This document shows positions 33,666 through 44,081 of a stretch of 64,000 bases of DNA, piece by piece. The stretch comes from Tilletia caries. Its lineage: Eukaryota > Basidiomycota > Exobasidiomycetes > Tilletiales > Tilletiaceae. Below the pieces are notes generated by a model. It ran no database searches, was not told the origin of the DNA, and saw nothing but the letters and a program-made list of their open reading frames with translations. Each line of letters opens with the position of its first letter. Position 1 is the stretch's first letter. The stretch covers positions 1,178,001 to 1,242,000 of the forward strand of contig JALUTQ010000037.1 in assembly GCA_032718865.1 (NCBI GenBank), given 5' to 3'. The translations under genes and the position numbers were made by a program.

Positions 33666-35882
33666 GCTGCAGTCGGCGTCCCACGCCTTTACGGCGGCAC
33701 GATGCTCATCGTTGGTGCCGTCAGCGTTTGAGACCGCGCTGAGGATCCTGCCAGCTTCGCACCAGGTACGGCTGTCTCACGTTGTGGACGGAGTAGCCTC
33801 GGGATTCTCCATGGGTCCACTCACCATGCCGTTGCGAACATACGTGGCTCCTAACCATTTCAAGGCGGAGCAGCTCCCTGTGGTTGAAAAGTGGAAGGAG
33901 AAGGCCCTAGAAGAGGGTTGGGCCTACGGCCCTTTCACACAGGCGGAAATCGAAAATGTGGCTGGTCCATTTGTTTCGATTCCTCTCACCATCGTCCACA
34001 CACCAGCGACGACCACCAAACCGGAGAAGAGCAGGGTCTGCTTCAATGCATCCTGGTCGCCGCACTCTTCGGTTGGTCCTGGTTTTAGCGGCATACCGGA
34101 GTCGATCAACAAGGAAGTCAAGGACGAGCCATGGGAATGCGAGTGGTTCCTGTTGGAATAGGTCAAAGTGAGTTTCTCTCCCTGTTCTCAGTCTCCTGTT
34201 CTCCCAGTCGTTACCCTGGCCTATGCAGGATGTGCCAGCACCACTTCCCTCTTTCCCTCCTTCAGCAGCTGGTTCTCTGGCCATCGTGCCGTCATCATCA
34301 CTCTCCTTCTCTCGCCGGTACTCTGGCCCATGCGCCGTCGCCGTGCGTCCTTCCCTCCTGGTATCTGGCTTTGCGCCGTCACCACGGACCCTTTCTGTCG
34401 GTGTCCAGCTGCGTGCTGTCACTGCGCGCCTTCCTTTGGCACCCCAGGTACTCCGGCTTTGGGTCGTTACCGCGGGGTCCCGCTGTGGAACAGGCAGCCA
34501 TTGGCTCCCCACCACTTCATAGTCCGTAGGCAGGCGGCAGGCAAGGGGCGCAGTCCTCGGTCGGGGCGAGATGTTGATGCCGGCGGCAGCAAGCCTCGAA
34601 CCCATCCTGATCCATTTCTCCCCAGACGCTGCCGTACCCTTCGTTGTCTGCGCCTAAGTTCTATCCGAGGCTAACTAGTTTGGCTGCTTCTTCTCTTTTC
34701 CCCTCTCTCCCTACTCAGGTGCTTCTTTCTGGAGCATCAAGCACAGCGCAGGTCATGGGGTATGATTTGGCGGACGCATATCAGCAGGTTCCGAACCTCC
34801 CGGCTCAAAGACGTCGCTTTGTGTTTGGGGTCGCCGGCCAACTCTTCGTGTGGGTTGTCGGCATGTTCAAGATCGCGACGATGTCGGCCGTCTTTGGCCA
34901 ATTGTGCGACGTCTCCTGCGCTTGGCTGGAGCACCAGTTACCATCCCTACGGGCGCGCCACTTCGCGGATGACCACATGGTCTTGCACGACGCAGAGCTG
35001 GGTCAGCCTCCGGAGGCGGACGTATACGCGGCGGTCAACTGCTTCGGGTGGAAAGTTCACGCGACGAAGCGCTTCGGATGGACGCGTCGTTTCACGCTGT
35101 TGGGGTTTGAATGGGATCTTGACGCTGGCACAGTCGCCCTCACCGAAGAGAAAAGGGAAAAGTACCTTCGCAAGCTGTCGGCTTTCCTCCAACCTAAGCA
35201 GGTCAATTACCGCCAAACTTCCAGCGTTCTCGGCACTCTCGTCCACACTTGCGCAATATTCTCCGAGCGGCGCAGCCACCTCAACGCTCTCTACGCGCTG
35301 CGCTCTCGCTTTGACCGCTCTTTCCCCTGGCACAGCTTGGCGTTGTCAACGGCCGCGCATGCCGAAGTCCGGGAATGGCTGGGATTCCTCCAGACACCTT
35401 CACTCGCACGCTCATTCCACATCCCTACGACATCGTACGAGCACACCCTCTACTCGGACGCCTCCGACCTGGGCTGCGGCGTGGTCTTGGACGGTCGTGC
35501 CTGCTTCTGGCCACTCCCGGGCGCCATCGATAACGATGATGTTGACATCGGGGTAATGGAAGCCTGGGCCCTGCACTTGGCTCTGCAGGCCTGCGTGGCG
35601 GCGGGGGCAAAGGAATGTGTGGTGAAATTTGCGGTGGACAACATGGGGGTGGTGTATGCTGTGCGCAAAGGACGGTCACGGAGCCGGTGGACGAATCGGT
35701 GTTTGGCATCGATTGCGGAACTGGCATCGGGACGCAACATCACCATGTCCGTGTCCTACATTGCGTCGGCGGACAACCCGGCCGACGCTCCCTCTAGGGG
35801 CGACTGCTCGCTGTTTGCCCCCCTCGAGTTCGATTGGGCCGCGCCGTGGCAAGGAGTCTTAGGCGCTGCCCTTCACCCATGA
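33666..35882 (+). pseudogene. RT-RNase H of element 2, with an in-frame stop next to the intron
   Basis: The first part (RT fingers) reads RLSHVVDGVASGFSMG, AYGPFTQAEIENVAGPFVSIPL and KSRVCFNASW in the frame +1 to gag. A TAG at 34159-34161 falls two codons before a GTGAGT donor at 34168. The intron of about 551 bp ends at a CTACTCAG acceptor, and exon 2 starts at 34719. Exon 2 carries motif A (MGYDLADAYQQVPN), the active site FADDHMV, then RNase H with LYSDASDLGCGVVL, VMEAWALHLAL, FAVDNMGV and the closing ADNPADAPSRG. Without the TAG the frame would run through. It ends at a TGA (35880-35882) that overlaps the recombinase ATG. Confidence 0.75.
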
Positions 35883-37712
35883 TCGCGTCGCAGGTCTCTC
35901 GTCGGTGTCGTTTGCGACGGGAGACGGCCTCATCGCCAATCGACAACATGCCCCCTTCTTCAGTTCTCTCAGCTACAGTTTCCTCGGCTACGGTCTCTCC
36001 TTCTCCTCTCCTTCCAAGCGCGCCCACCGACGGTCCTCGTCGTGATCGGCGCTGCCGCTCATCAATCTCCGCTCTCTATGCTTCCGTCTCTACCACTCAG
36101 CACATCCTCCGTTTGACAGCCTCGATGGCTGCTGGCGCCCGACGGGATCGGCGCTGGCGCATCGCGGCAGTAACACAACCTCTCTCGTCTCCCACTTCTC
36201 CAGTGTCTCCGGCAGCGCCAGGCTCTGAGCCCATGAGCACGGTCGTGGCTCGGCGGGATCGTCGGTGGCGCATAGAGATCTCGGCTCCTTCTTTCTCTGC
36301 TTCCCCGTCCTCAATTTCCACGTCATCGTCAGCTTCGGCTCCCACAGCGGGACAGTTCCCCACTCGCGATCGGCGCTGGCGGGCCACTTCGCATCTTCCT
36401 TCGGCTTCTCCCTCTTCGGGGTACGGCTCATCGGCCTCCCTGTCTTCGGCTCCGCGCCCACTCCCATCTTCCCTTGCTGATCGCAGCGCGTCGGCACCCG
36501 ACTCCACTCCGGTGCCAGGGTCGGAGCCCGCCTCGCCGCGCTCGTTGGCACCGGGCGTTCCGGCTACATCACCATCTCTGGGGCTCATGGTTCCTGCACG
36601 TGTGACCACCGCCTCGGAGGTATGGGCATCGTTGAGCCCGGATAATGTTCCAACGTGCGTCATGACCGCGGACGCGGCGCAAGCCATCAATCCGAAAGCG
36701 AACGTTCCCCTTCTCCTCACGCCAGCACGCCATTTGGTGGTGCGCGCGCACGGATCAGCAGACATGCGGGTCGTGCATAAGGCTTCGGAGCTCCTGTGGT
36801 CGTCGGTGAAACTCGGCACCAGGAAAAAGTATGCGGGCCACATCATTGCCTACTTGTCGTGGTGCGATGAGCTCGGTCTCCCGACCCACTATCGATTTCC
36901 GGCTGCCCAGAACATTCTCCTCATGTACCTGCGCAAAGGTATGACGACCCTACGGGCAGGCACGGTCAGCCAGCGCCAGTTTGCGCTTGCGTACTGGCAT
37001 CGCATTCATCGTCTCCCATAACCTCTCGACAAAGCCGACACTCGCGCCTTCGAAAAGGCGCTCACAATCAACTGCCTTCCTCCTCTGGAGAAGAGAAGAC
37101 CGGTGCGCCTCAACGACATCACGGTCATCGCGGCAGCGGCGGCACAATCAGAGGATCGGGCCCATGTGGTCATAGCAGCAGCAGCCATTTTTGCGTTCTA
37201 TTCCATGAGTCGCCCGGGAGAGGTCACAGTGCGGTCGGCATCAGACCCACCGACGGACCGGGCATGTTGGGTGCATCTTTTGGACCAACCTTCTTTCAAT
37301 GCCGGAGGGCCGTCGTCTGTCATCCTTTCTCTTCCCACCGAGAAGGCGCGCGGTACGGCTGGCCTGGATCGCATTGCTCCTCAGCAGCGGCACATGCCGG
37401 CGCTTTGCCCGGTAGTGGCGGTCGGGCGGCACCGACACGTGAATGCACCTCGTGCAGATGAGGACGCGACTACCATTGGCGCCTTTTTCCTACCTTGGAC
37501 GCTCTGGTTCTCGGAATGAACTCACCGAGAGCTTTTTTGCTCGTACCGTCAATTCATGGCTCAAAGACGCCGGTCGTGACCCCGTCACTGGTCACTGCTT
37601 CCGCATCGGAGGGGCCACTCTGTTCTTTGCGGCGGGTAGAGGCATGGACGAGATCAAGACCCGAGGAGGGTGGCAATCGGACGCCTATCTGGTGTACCTG
37701 CGCGACAAGTGA
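35879..37712 (+). pseudogene. Tyrosine recombinase of element 2, disrupted
   Basis: Starts at an ATG overlapping the RT-RNase H stop as ATGA. The first 180 codons are a Ser/Pro-rich linker with four RRDRRWR-type repeats. A SAM-like domain (GTRKKYAGHIIAYLSWCDELGLP) follows, then TAA at 37019-37021 in the same frame; the frame continues with FAFYSMSRPGEVTV (first catalytic Arg). Near 37488 a T run shifts the frame by one, after which HCFRIGG (H-x-x-R), RGGWQSDA and the nucleophile Tyr in YLVYLRDK complete the catalytic set. All catalytic residues survive, but the stop and the frameshift make this copy non-coding unless the sequence is wrong. Confidence 0.75.
36030..36390 (+). repeat. Four in-frame repeats of an RRDRRWR motif
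   Basis: The codons for (R)RDRRxR recur with the shared GATCG core at about 36044, 36146, 36257 and 36368, spaced 102, 111 and 111 bases, all multiples of three. Each basic heptapeptide is followed by a Ser/Pro-rich spacer in the recombinase linker of element 2. Confidence 0.75.
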
Positions 37713-38547
37713 CAACTATGCGCGGCAGGCTGCCACCTTTGGCGATTAGGATCCGACGGATCTCTTTTACGCCTGAGCCCGGCAGGTCCGGCACCCACGC
37801 TGGTCCGTATTAGGCTGTATGTGTTTGGTCACACACTCACACCCCATCGTGCTCATCAGCGCGGCATACTTATGCTTCTGTTCTTCATCCCCGTCAAACA
37901 GTTTCCAATACGGTCATCTTTTTCCCTTCCCGACTCCCGTCCTCACAGGTCGTTGTCGTGGCGTCCGCATGCGCACTGCCCAACATCAGGCATGTCGATG
38001 TGCATCATCTTTGGCAGTTCTCTTTTTTTCAGCTTCCAATCACTGGCGCAGGTCTTCTCCGTTCTCTCGGGTCCACAGATCTGCAGTCCACATTTAATCT
38101 CACCACTCTTCCATTGTTCTTCAGATTCAGACTTCAGTTCTCCCGGCACCAGCTTTTGGCATTGGATGCTTTCCCCCGCAGGGCGCGCCTGAGGGGGGTT
38201 CACATAGTGGCAGTCGGCGCCCAGCGGGCTATCGCAATGGGGTACGCTCCGGGCCCCGACTGCAACGACGTGCGAGCACTTCCGTGCTCAGACCCAACCC
38301 TGAGGTACACGCTGTGCGCAGGGCATTACCATACAGAGACAAACGTACGAACTGAGAGAGCAAGGCTACTACATAGCAAGTGCACTAATTGTTTTTCTCA
38401 TAGTACGGTCCCATCTTCTGCAAGTCTTGTTGGGATCGTCGGTAATTATTCACCAGTTAGGTGTATACCATATCAAGCTGTCAAGCGAAGGCCACTATAC
38501 GTGATGCCATCCTCAACATACATCTCAATCCTCGTGAAGGTTTCGAT
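37713..38547. other. Non-coding stretch after element 2
   Basis: Probably includes the 3' end of element 2. It holds no coding frame with family similarity and no repeat that I could match elsewhere in the window. Confidence 0.35.
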
Positions 38548-39217
38548 CAGAGGTCGGCATGGGTACAGTCTTGGGTATTCGACCAACGATACTGTACTCT
38601 TGGGTACAAGTATTTTTTCCGACGAGATCGATACTCATACTCGCGAGTATACCCAAGTAATACTTGGGTATACTCGCGAGTATTTTGGTTAGTCAGGTAT
38701 CACTATAGTGACAGCCACAATCACTATAGTCACAACCACAATCACTATAGTCACAGCATCTGTCACTCAAGTTGCTGCAGCTGTCACTATAGTCACTACG
38801 TCTATCACTATAGTTGCTGAAGTTGTCACTATAGTCACAACATCTGTCACTATAGTTGCTGAAGTTGTCACTATAGTCACAACATCTGTCACTATAGTTG
38901 CTGAAGTTGTCACTATCTATATTCGTATCACGTATGTGAGCATGTGAGCATTTGAAATAAAAACCAGGACTGGGTTTTCTGAAAGGCTGGTCATTATTGT
39001 GTATTCCAATTCACAAAAGAGGATGTGAATGCCAGCTTTTGTTGCGTAAAAAGGTGGGTACATTCTTGGGTACATCTTGGGTACGATGAGTATTACCCAA
39101 GTAATACTCAAGTATTGAAACTTGGGTATCTGACAGCTCATACCCAAGACTGTACCCAAGGACTTGGGTACAGTATTGGGTATACCCAAGGTTTACCCAT
39201 ACTCATGCCGACCTCTG
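38548..39217 (+). mobile_element. hAT-like non-autonomous element (MITE), copy 1
   Basis: A 670-bp element starting CAGAGGTCGGCATG and ending with its inverse CATGCCGACCTCTG. It is flanked by 8-bp direct repeats with one mismatch, GTTTCGAT on the left and GTGTCGAT on the right. An 8-bp duplication plus a CAGAG terminus points to the hAT superfamily. The ends are packed with subterminal TTGGGTA/TACCCAAG motifs in both orientations and a palindromic CTCGCGAG core; the middle has repeats of CACTATAGT. No transposase is encoded. The reverse-oriented copy is at 51894-52592. Confidence 0.85.
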
Positions 39218-39361
39218 GTGTCGATAGTCGTGGACAGCAAAGACGGGCCTTTTCCTTGTCCGACTTTGCGCGTGGTGGGGACCCGTGGGGATGAAACTTG
39301 GGGAACCCGGTACCCACTGAGGCATCGCTTCTACAGCCCTCAATCTCAGGCTCCACACTTA

Positions 39362-39837
39362 CGAGGCCGTTGTCAAAAGTATCCGGACACCAAATTTTTA
39401 ACCATACGTTTACTAAGTGTTCGCCTCTATTTCACCTTAAGTCAAACTTGGTCAGTAAAATCTGTAAAAATACACCTCTTAGCTGACCTTCTAGCGAGAG
39501 CGCAGGAGCATCGGAATATGTGACTCAAAAAAATTGAGAAAAATTGAGGAGCTGGGTTGAGTAAGGTGGGTGTGAAGGAGTTTGAAATCACCTAGTAAAT
39601 CACTAATTGAAATCGTTTCTTCCTCTTTCCACTTAGAGCAACCTGTCTTCCAAGTCAGAGCTGGGAAATCTCCAAAGAGAGAAGTTGTTCTCCAGTATAG
39701 AGGCTTTCCAAATGGCCCGTCATTGAGCGTCTTCCATATCCATGTCTTTGAGTTGCATCGAGAGCCCAAAACAGGCGATTACTTAGTAAACGTATGGTTA
39801 AAAATTTAGTGTCCGGATACTTTTGACAACGGCCTCG
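39362..39837. mobile_element. Tc1/mariner-like non-autonomous element
   Basis: A 476-bp element with nearly identical inverted repeats of about 60 bp beginning CGAGGCCGTTGTCAAAAGTA, flanked by TA on both sides. TA target duplication and an AAAAGTATCCGGAC-type terminus fit the Tc1/mariner superfamily. The two ends differ at only a few positions, so the insertion may be fairly recent. The interior contains no transposase frame. Confidence 0.75.
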
Positions 39838-39840
39838 TAA

Positions 39841-40593
39841 CACATCGAGCCGCCGATCTTCTTTCGAGAGCCATGTATGATTGCGATGTCTTGTGAATCC
39901 GGTAGTGTTGTACATACATTTGTAGTTGATCGTCGTGTTCGGCGCCCTTGGGGCTTGAAAACTCTTTATGGTGGAGGCGAGGGCGGTCCGATGTACCAGA
40001 GAAATGGGAGCAGGGAACCTGGAGAAAGAGAGCTCCAGAAATCTTGCCGAGAAGAGATCTCTGGCTTGTGGGGAGGGTGTGAGCGTGCTTGTGTAGAACC
40101 GGAAAGCTCCGCCAGCACAACAGTGGGACCTTGTTGTCGATTTTGGACCTTCCAAATCCGAGGACGGTGCCATTTTGACGCAATCGAAGTCCTTCCTGCT
40201 GGCAGGAAACGGGTGGCGCTCGAGGCCCGCAAGCCTCGTGACCCGAGGCGAGGTAGCACAAACAACGGGTCGAAAAGGTCGCGCAGTCGCTAGGTCTGCT
40301 CCCCGCACGCAAGTTGACAAAGCTCTTCCTCCGAAGCGCGGTGCTCCCATCGGAAGTCGTCCGGTTTACAATCTGGCCGCCGTGTCCCCGTCCTCGAATC
40401 AGAAGTCGCCTCGACCTTGCGTCGCACCTCACGGTGGAGTTGCCGCCGATCGGTGAAAGTCACACCTGCGTTGTGCGCTGCCGCCAGGGTGGCCTCGATA
40501 CTCAACAGACTGTGGTGCCGGATGCGCGATCGAGAAGATCCATGAATGAGTCCAGCTGTGACGAAAGAGGGAGAACATGGCCTATCAGACTCA
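39841..40593. other. Non-coding stretch downstream of paralog B
   Basis: No gene or repeat family was recognised. If paralog B continues past its apparent stop through a GTGAGT donor at 40592, a further exon would lie here (a CAG acceptor with a pyrimidine tract occurs near 40560), but no tail resembling A or C was found. Confidence 0.3.
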
Positions 40594-41905
40594 CTATTCC
40601 ATGGATTCCCCGCAGACGCAGTGAGAGTGCGACGTGTTCTGGCACGCTCCTTCCCAAGTCTCCCTCGGGATCTCAGGCACCGGGCAGGGATCAATCTTGC
40701 TGTAGGCTGGCAAAGCCAAGGACGCGAATTGGAAGCAGCAAGCCGGTAGGCTAACGGGGAATTCCATGCGGTACGTGATCAGCGGGCCGGCCTTCTGATC
40801 GTCTGCCTTGAGCCTGTACTGTATTCTGGCCTCGAATGCGTGCTCGACGGTGATACCCGGTTGGTCCATAAGTCGAGACGTTGGTCTAGATGACGAGAAT
40901 ATGAGAGAACGAAGTACTGATTAGCAAGACTATCATGACCTCAGAGACAACAGAGGAACTCACCTCGCAGTGTGGTCGTTGGGCAGCCGGGCAACCCATT
41001 GACCCTTGTCGAGCTCGTCTCCGGGAACGTCCAGAAAGACGAGGCGCTGCTCAGGTGAACGATCCTGTAGGGTCTTCCGACGGCTTCGAATCGTGAAGCG
41101 CTGCAAAAGGCTCATCTGAAACTTGACAATCTCGACATTGGGCGCGGGTGCCGGCACTTCGAACATGACGCGTAGATATCCTCCTATCGTGAGATGCGCT
41201 GAATTGAGACTGAGAAGTGTAGGCCCGAGACCTTCCGAGAAGCCTTGGGCGGTGTAGCTGTAGATAAAGGCAGAATCGTCCTTAGGGTACGGTACGAGCC
41301 ACAAGAGCTGCGGAGCGTAAGGAGCGAAGACGATGAGATTAAGTTCAAAATCTCGATGTCTCTTCAGCTTGGCTACAAGCTTCTCACCTTGGACTCCTTG
41401 ATAACGTTGTTTTTCAGGAAGCCGGGACATGTCGCTTTCACGACGAGTCGGTGAAAGAGACGACCATACGTGCATCGCTGGTAGCCAGATATCTTGTGGT
41501 CGATGGGGAAGGATGTCGTAAAGCTTGAGAAGGTCAATCACGCGCAAGTTTCAAAAAGAAGGGGAAGCCAATCTCAGTGATAAGTAGGGTGGAAGCTCAA
41601 GCTCAAGCTGAAGGGTTCTGGGAGACGTACGTGTACATGCTATTGGGCTTCAAGCTCAAGCCCACTGCCTCGGGGACGTCCTTCACCATCTCGATTGTAG
41701 TGTTCTGCTCATAGTAACCCATGGGAAAACTGAGACTCTCCACGCCAGTCAGGGACAGCTCGAGCTTGTTGATTGTCGACGAAGGATTACTGTCCGTCGC
41801 AATGGTGATGAAGACGTTGAGCATTTCCGGGGGCAAGTCTGGCTCATTGGGTCGGATGAAGATGCTGGACGAGTCCGTGTGCATCGCAATCTTGAGGCCG
41901 CCCAT
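40594..41905 (-). CDS. Arrestin-like protein B, exon junction unresolved
   Basis: Paralog of A and C. Exon 1 (41905-41631) reads MGGLKIAMHTDSSSIFIRP ... KLELSLTGVESLSFPMGYYEQN, with the intron present in A absent here. The middle exon ends at 40964 and contains RYQGVQGEKL, the block AQGFSEGLGP-LLSLNSAHLTIGGYLRVMFEVPAP, RSRRKTL and WVARLPNDHTAR. The last exon (40885-40594) carries ITVEHAFEARIQYRL and CVCGESME. The GTACGT donor closing exon 1 leaves phase 2, as in A, but the acceptors near the conserved Trp block (41465-41500) give the wrong phase. The only in-phase choices are a GAAAG acceptor at about 41435, which loses the Trp block, or a weak GTCTCC donor with a CAAG acceptor. The protein also ends earlier than A and C. 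It may be a functional gene with unusual splicing or an early pseudogene. Confidence 0.5.
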
Positions 41906-42541
41906 GGTTTCTGTAGGCTTTGAGGGGGGGGGATAAGGAAGAGTGTCAGAAGGGGGAGGAAAGGAACTTGGGGAGGCTGTCAACCATGGAAGGGTGGGAG
42001 AAGCTCAGGTTTAGGGTTGAGAAGTGAGATGAGGAGGGGAGGGATGAGCATGCGCACAGGAGGTTCCACAAAACACGACCCTTTTGAATGGCTGCTGCAA
42101 GATGAGACCGAGTCATACCGTAAATCTTCCAGATGTCTTCCTCGGAGCAATTGGGTCGTTGGAAGGCCAGGGAAGTTGGATGACTCGGTGTGTTGGAGAC
42201 CTCACACAGAAATTTAAGCTTTCGGCGCATCGGGGAACGTTGGACGTGGTCGAGTACGTCGCAGGAAGGCGGAGGAAGGGTCTTCTGTCCTCCTGGTCGG
42301 CGGTCCCTGTGGGCCACAGGACGGGCTGCCGACCTCCAGAAGTCCAGAGCATCTCCAAAAGCCCAAAGCCCCAAACAAAGCAAGTGTGTCCAATTTTGCA
42401 CCCTGTCGTTCCACAGCCAGAAATCTTGGCAACGAATGAATGTCTCTTCATTCATTGCTTGCCCTTGATCATTGTTCTACAGCTATGAATTGCGCCGGTG
42501 ACATTGTGACAGGGTTCCGAAAAGGTGACAAGGGTCTGTTT

Positions 42542-42686
42542 CTACGTGGGTGTTTTGGGTGTCCGCGTGCCTGACTCAAATTTGTTGCGGGCCTCATCGA
42601 GCACAAACGACGCAACCTGGTTGCGGTCCTGCTGTGCCGCCGCCGTGAGCTCTCCTTCGATGGCGAGCAACCTATACAAGGTGGGC

Positions 42687-42745
<59 letters not shown>

Positions 42746-44081
42746 CCGGAGAACATGTGTGCAACAGTCAGTGCACAGCAAGCCAGCACGCAAGTAAAAG
42801 TTGGCACTGGGAGGGACAATACTCACACTTTGAGAGACTGTCCGCAGACACAGTGCTCCGTGGAAGTATGCTCGTTCGGCATATCAATCGCGTCTCGATC
42901 CCGCTCAGGGACTGGGGCGGCGTCGCTCGTCGAGTACTCTGGCAATCGAAGGGAATGGTATTGAAGTGCACAGGAGGGGAGTTCGATGGGCCATGTCAGT
43001 CGTAAGGACGACGCACTCGCTTTGCTGCTTTCTCGGATCGGGCCGTAGGTTATGTTGAGCTCGAAAGCGTGGGTGATCGTTAGGCCTCGATCCAGTACCG
43101 ATCGGGAACTTGATCTGTGCAAATGTGGCAATATTGAGTAAGGAATCTCGACTGCGCCTCGCATCACTCGAAGCTCTAGACTTACCTAGTTTGGCTGTCA
43201 TTCGGCAGCCTCGCGATCCAATGACCTGTCGAGATGTCACTCCCTGCGACCGTCAAGAACGGCATTCTCTGCACAGGGCAAATTTCCTCGATCCTGAGAT
43301 CAGTCCGACTCCGCAGCGTTACTGACTGGAGCAGGCTGACTTCGAATTGCCGTACCTCAACTTCAGGGGATTGCGCAGGTATTTCCAGCCAAACACGTAG
43401 GTACCCTCCGACGTTGAGATGCGCGGTAGATGCCTTGGTGAGAACGACCTGGTTGGGTATGGACGAGTGATGAGTTGTCGAGAGCGTGAGGGAGCATGTA
43501 GAATATGACTCACCCCGAGACCTTCTGCTATGCTCGTTTCACTCCGTGAGTAGGTGAAGGCATCGTCAGATAGTGGGTGGTGGACAAAGAATAGGTTCTG
43601 TGAACGAATGTAACGGAGCAAATGAATTGAGTTGAGCCTTGATACATTCAGTTTTCACATGGCAGCTGGCTGTACCCACCCTCGTGTGATCCCAGGTCCT
43701 CGGTCTCAGAAATCCTGGAGCTGTGAGCTTGACTGTGGCCTTCTGGTACCGCCTTCCATACATCGACCGGTGATACTCCGCCGTCTCGTGCGAGACTCGA
43801 AAGAGGACCTGCCAAGTGTACCTCGTATGAGGCTGGATCGACATCCCACTCGCCTCCACGACTTCCTGCTTCCAGTTGAACAATTCGTTCTGCTCGTATC
43901 GACCGGAGGGGAAGGCCATCGTCTCATGCGAGCTGACCGAGACGACGAGCTTGTCAATCCTGGATGGCGGCCGGCCGCCGGAGTCGAGGTGGACATGGAT
44001 CGTCAGGAGGGGAACGCCGTTCGTCTCGGAGCCCGGGCGGAGGAAGAGGTCGCAGCAATCGGTCGTCAAGTCCAGCTTCAT
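42542..44081 (-). CDS. Arrestin-like protein C
   Basis: Five exons (44081-43680, 43597-43514, 43449-43196, 43114-42827, 42671-42542) keep phase and give 385 aa. Order of blocks: MKLDLTTDCCDLFLRPG, RIDKLVVSVSSHETMAFPSGRYEQNE, HTRYTWQVLFRVSHE, NLFFVHHPLSDDAF, LTKASTAHLNVGGYLRVWLEIP, TLRSRTDLR, GHWIARLPNDSQTR, ITHAFELNITY, LPSCALQYHSLRLPEYS and CVCGQSLKV, then a charged helical tail (LLAIEGELTAAAQQDRNQ). A and B share this order and several intron positions, so all three arose by tandem duplication. Arrestin-domain identity is inferred from the two beta-sandwich halves and the RLPND...H.FE pattern. The last intron ends in a long CT repeat before the acceptor. The ATG at 44081 is the first in frame. 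Confidence 0.65.

Larger units (their letters stand above)
32344..37712 (+). mobile_element. Tyrosine-recombinase retrotransposon, element 2 (DIRS/Ngaro-like, damaged)
   Basis: Second element in the same orientation as element 1 with the same gene order, but diverged so far that only motifs align: it is another family, not another copy. It has an A8 frame junction inside gag, a TAG before the RT intron, an ATGA overlap between RT-RNase H and recombinase, a TAA in the recombinase and a one-base frame change in a T run. These suggest an inactive copy, with the caveat that the A8 and ATGA junctions could be functional signals. Termini were not identified. Confidence 0.85.

Noticed and set aside
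40560..40592. Extra exon of paralog B after the GTGAGT at 40592
   Set aside because: The resulting tail has no likeness to the A or C tails and quickly loses coding character.
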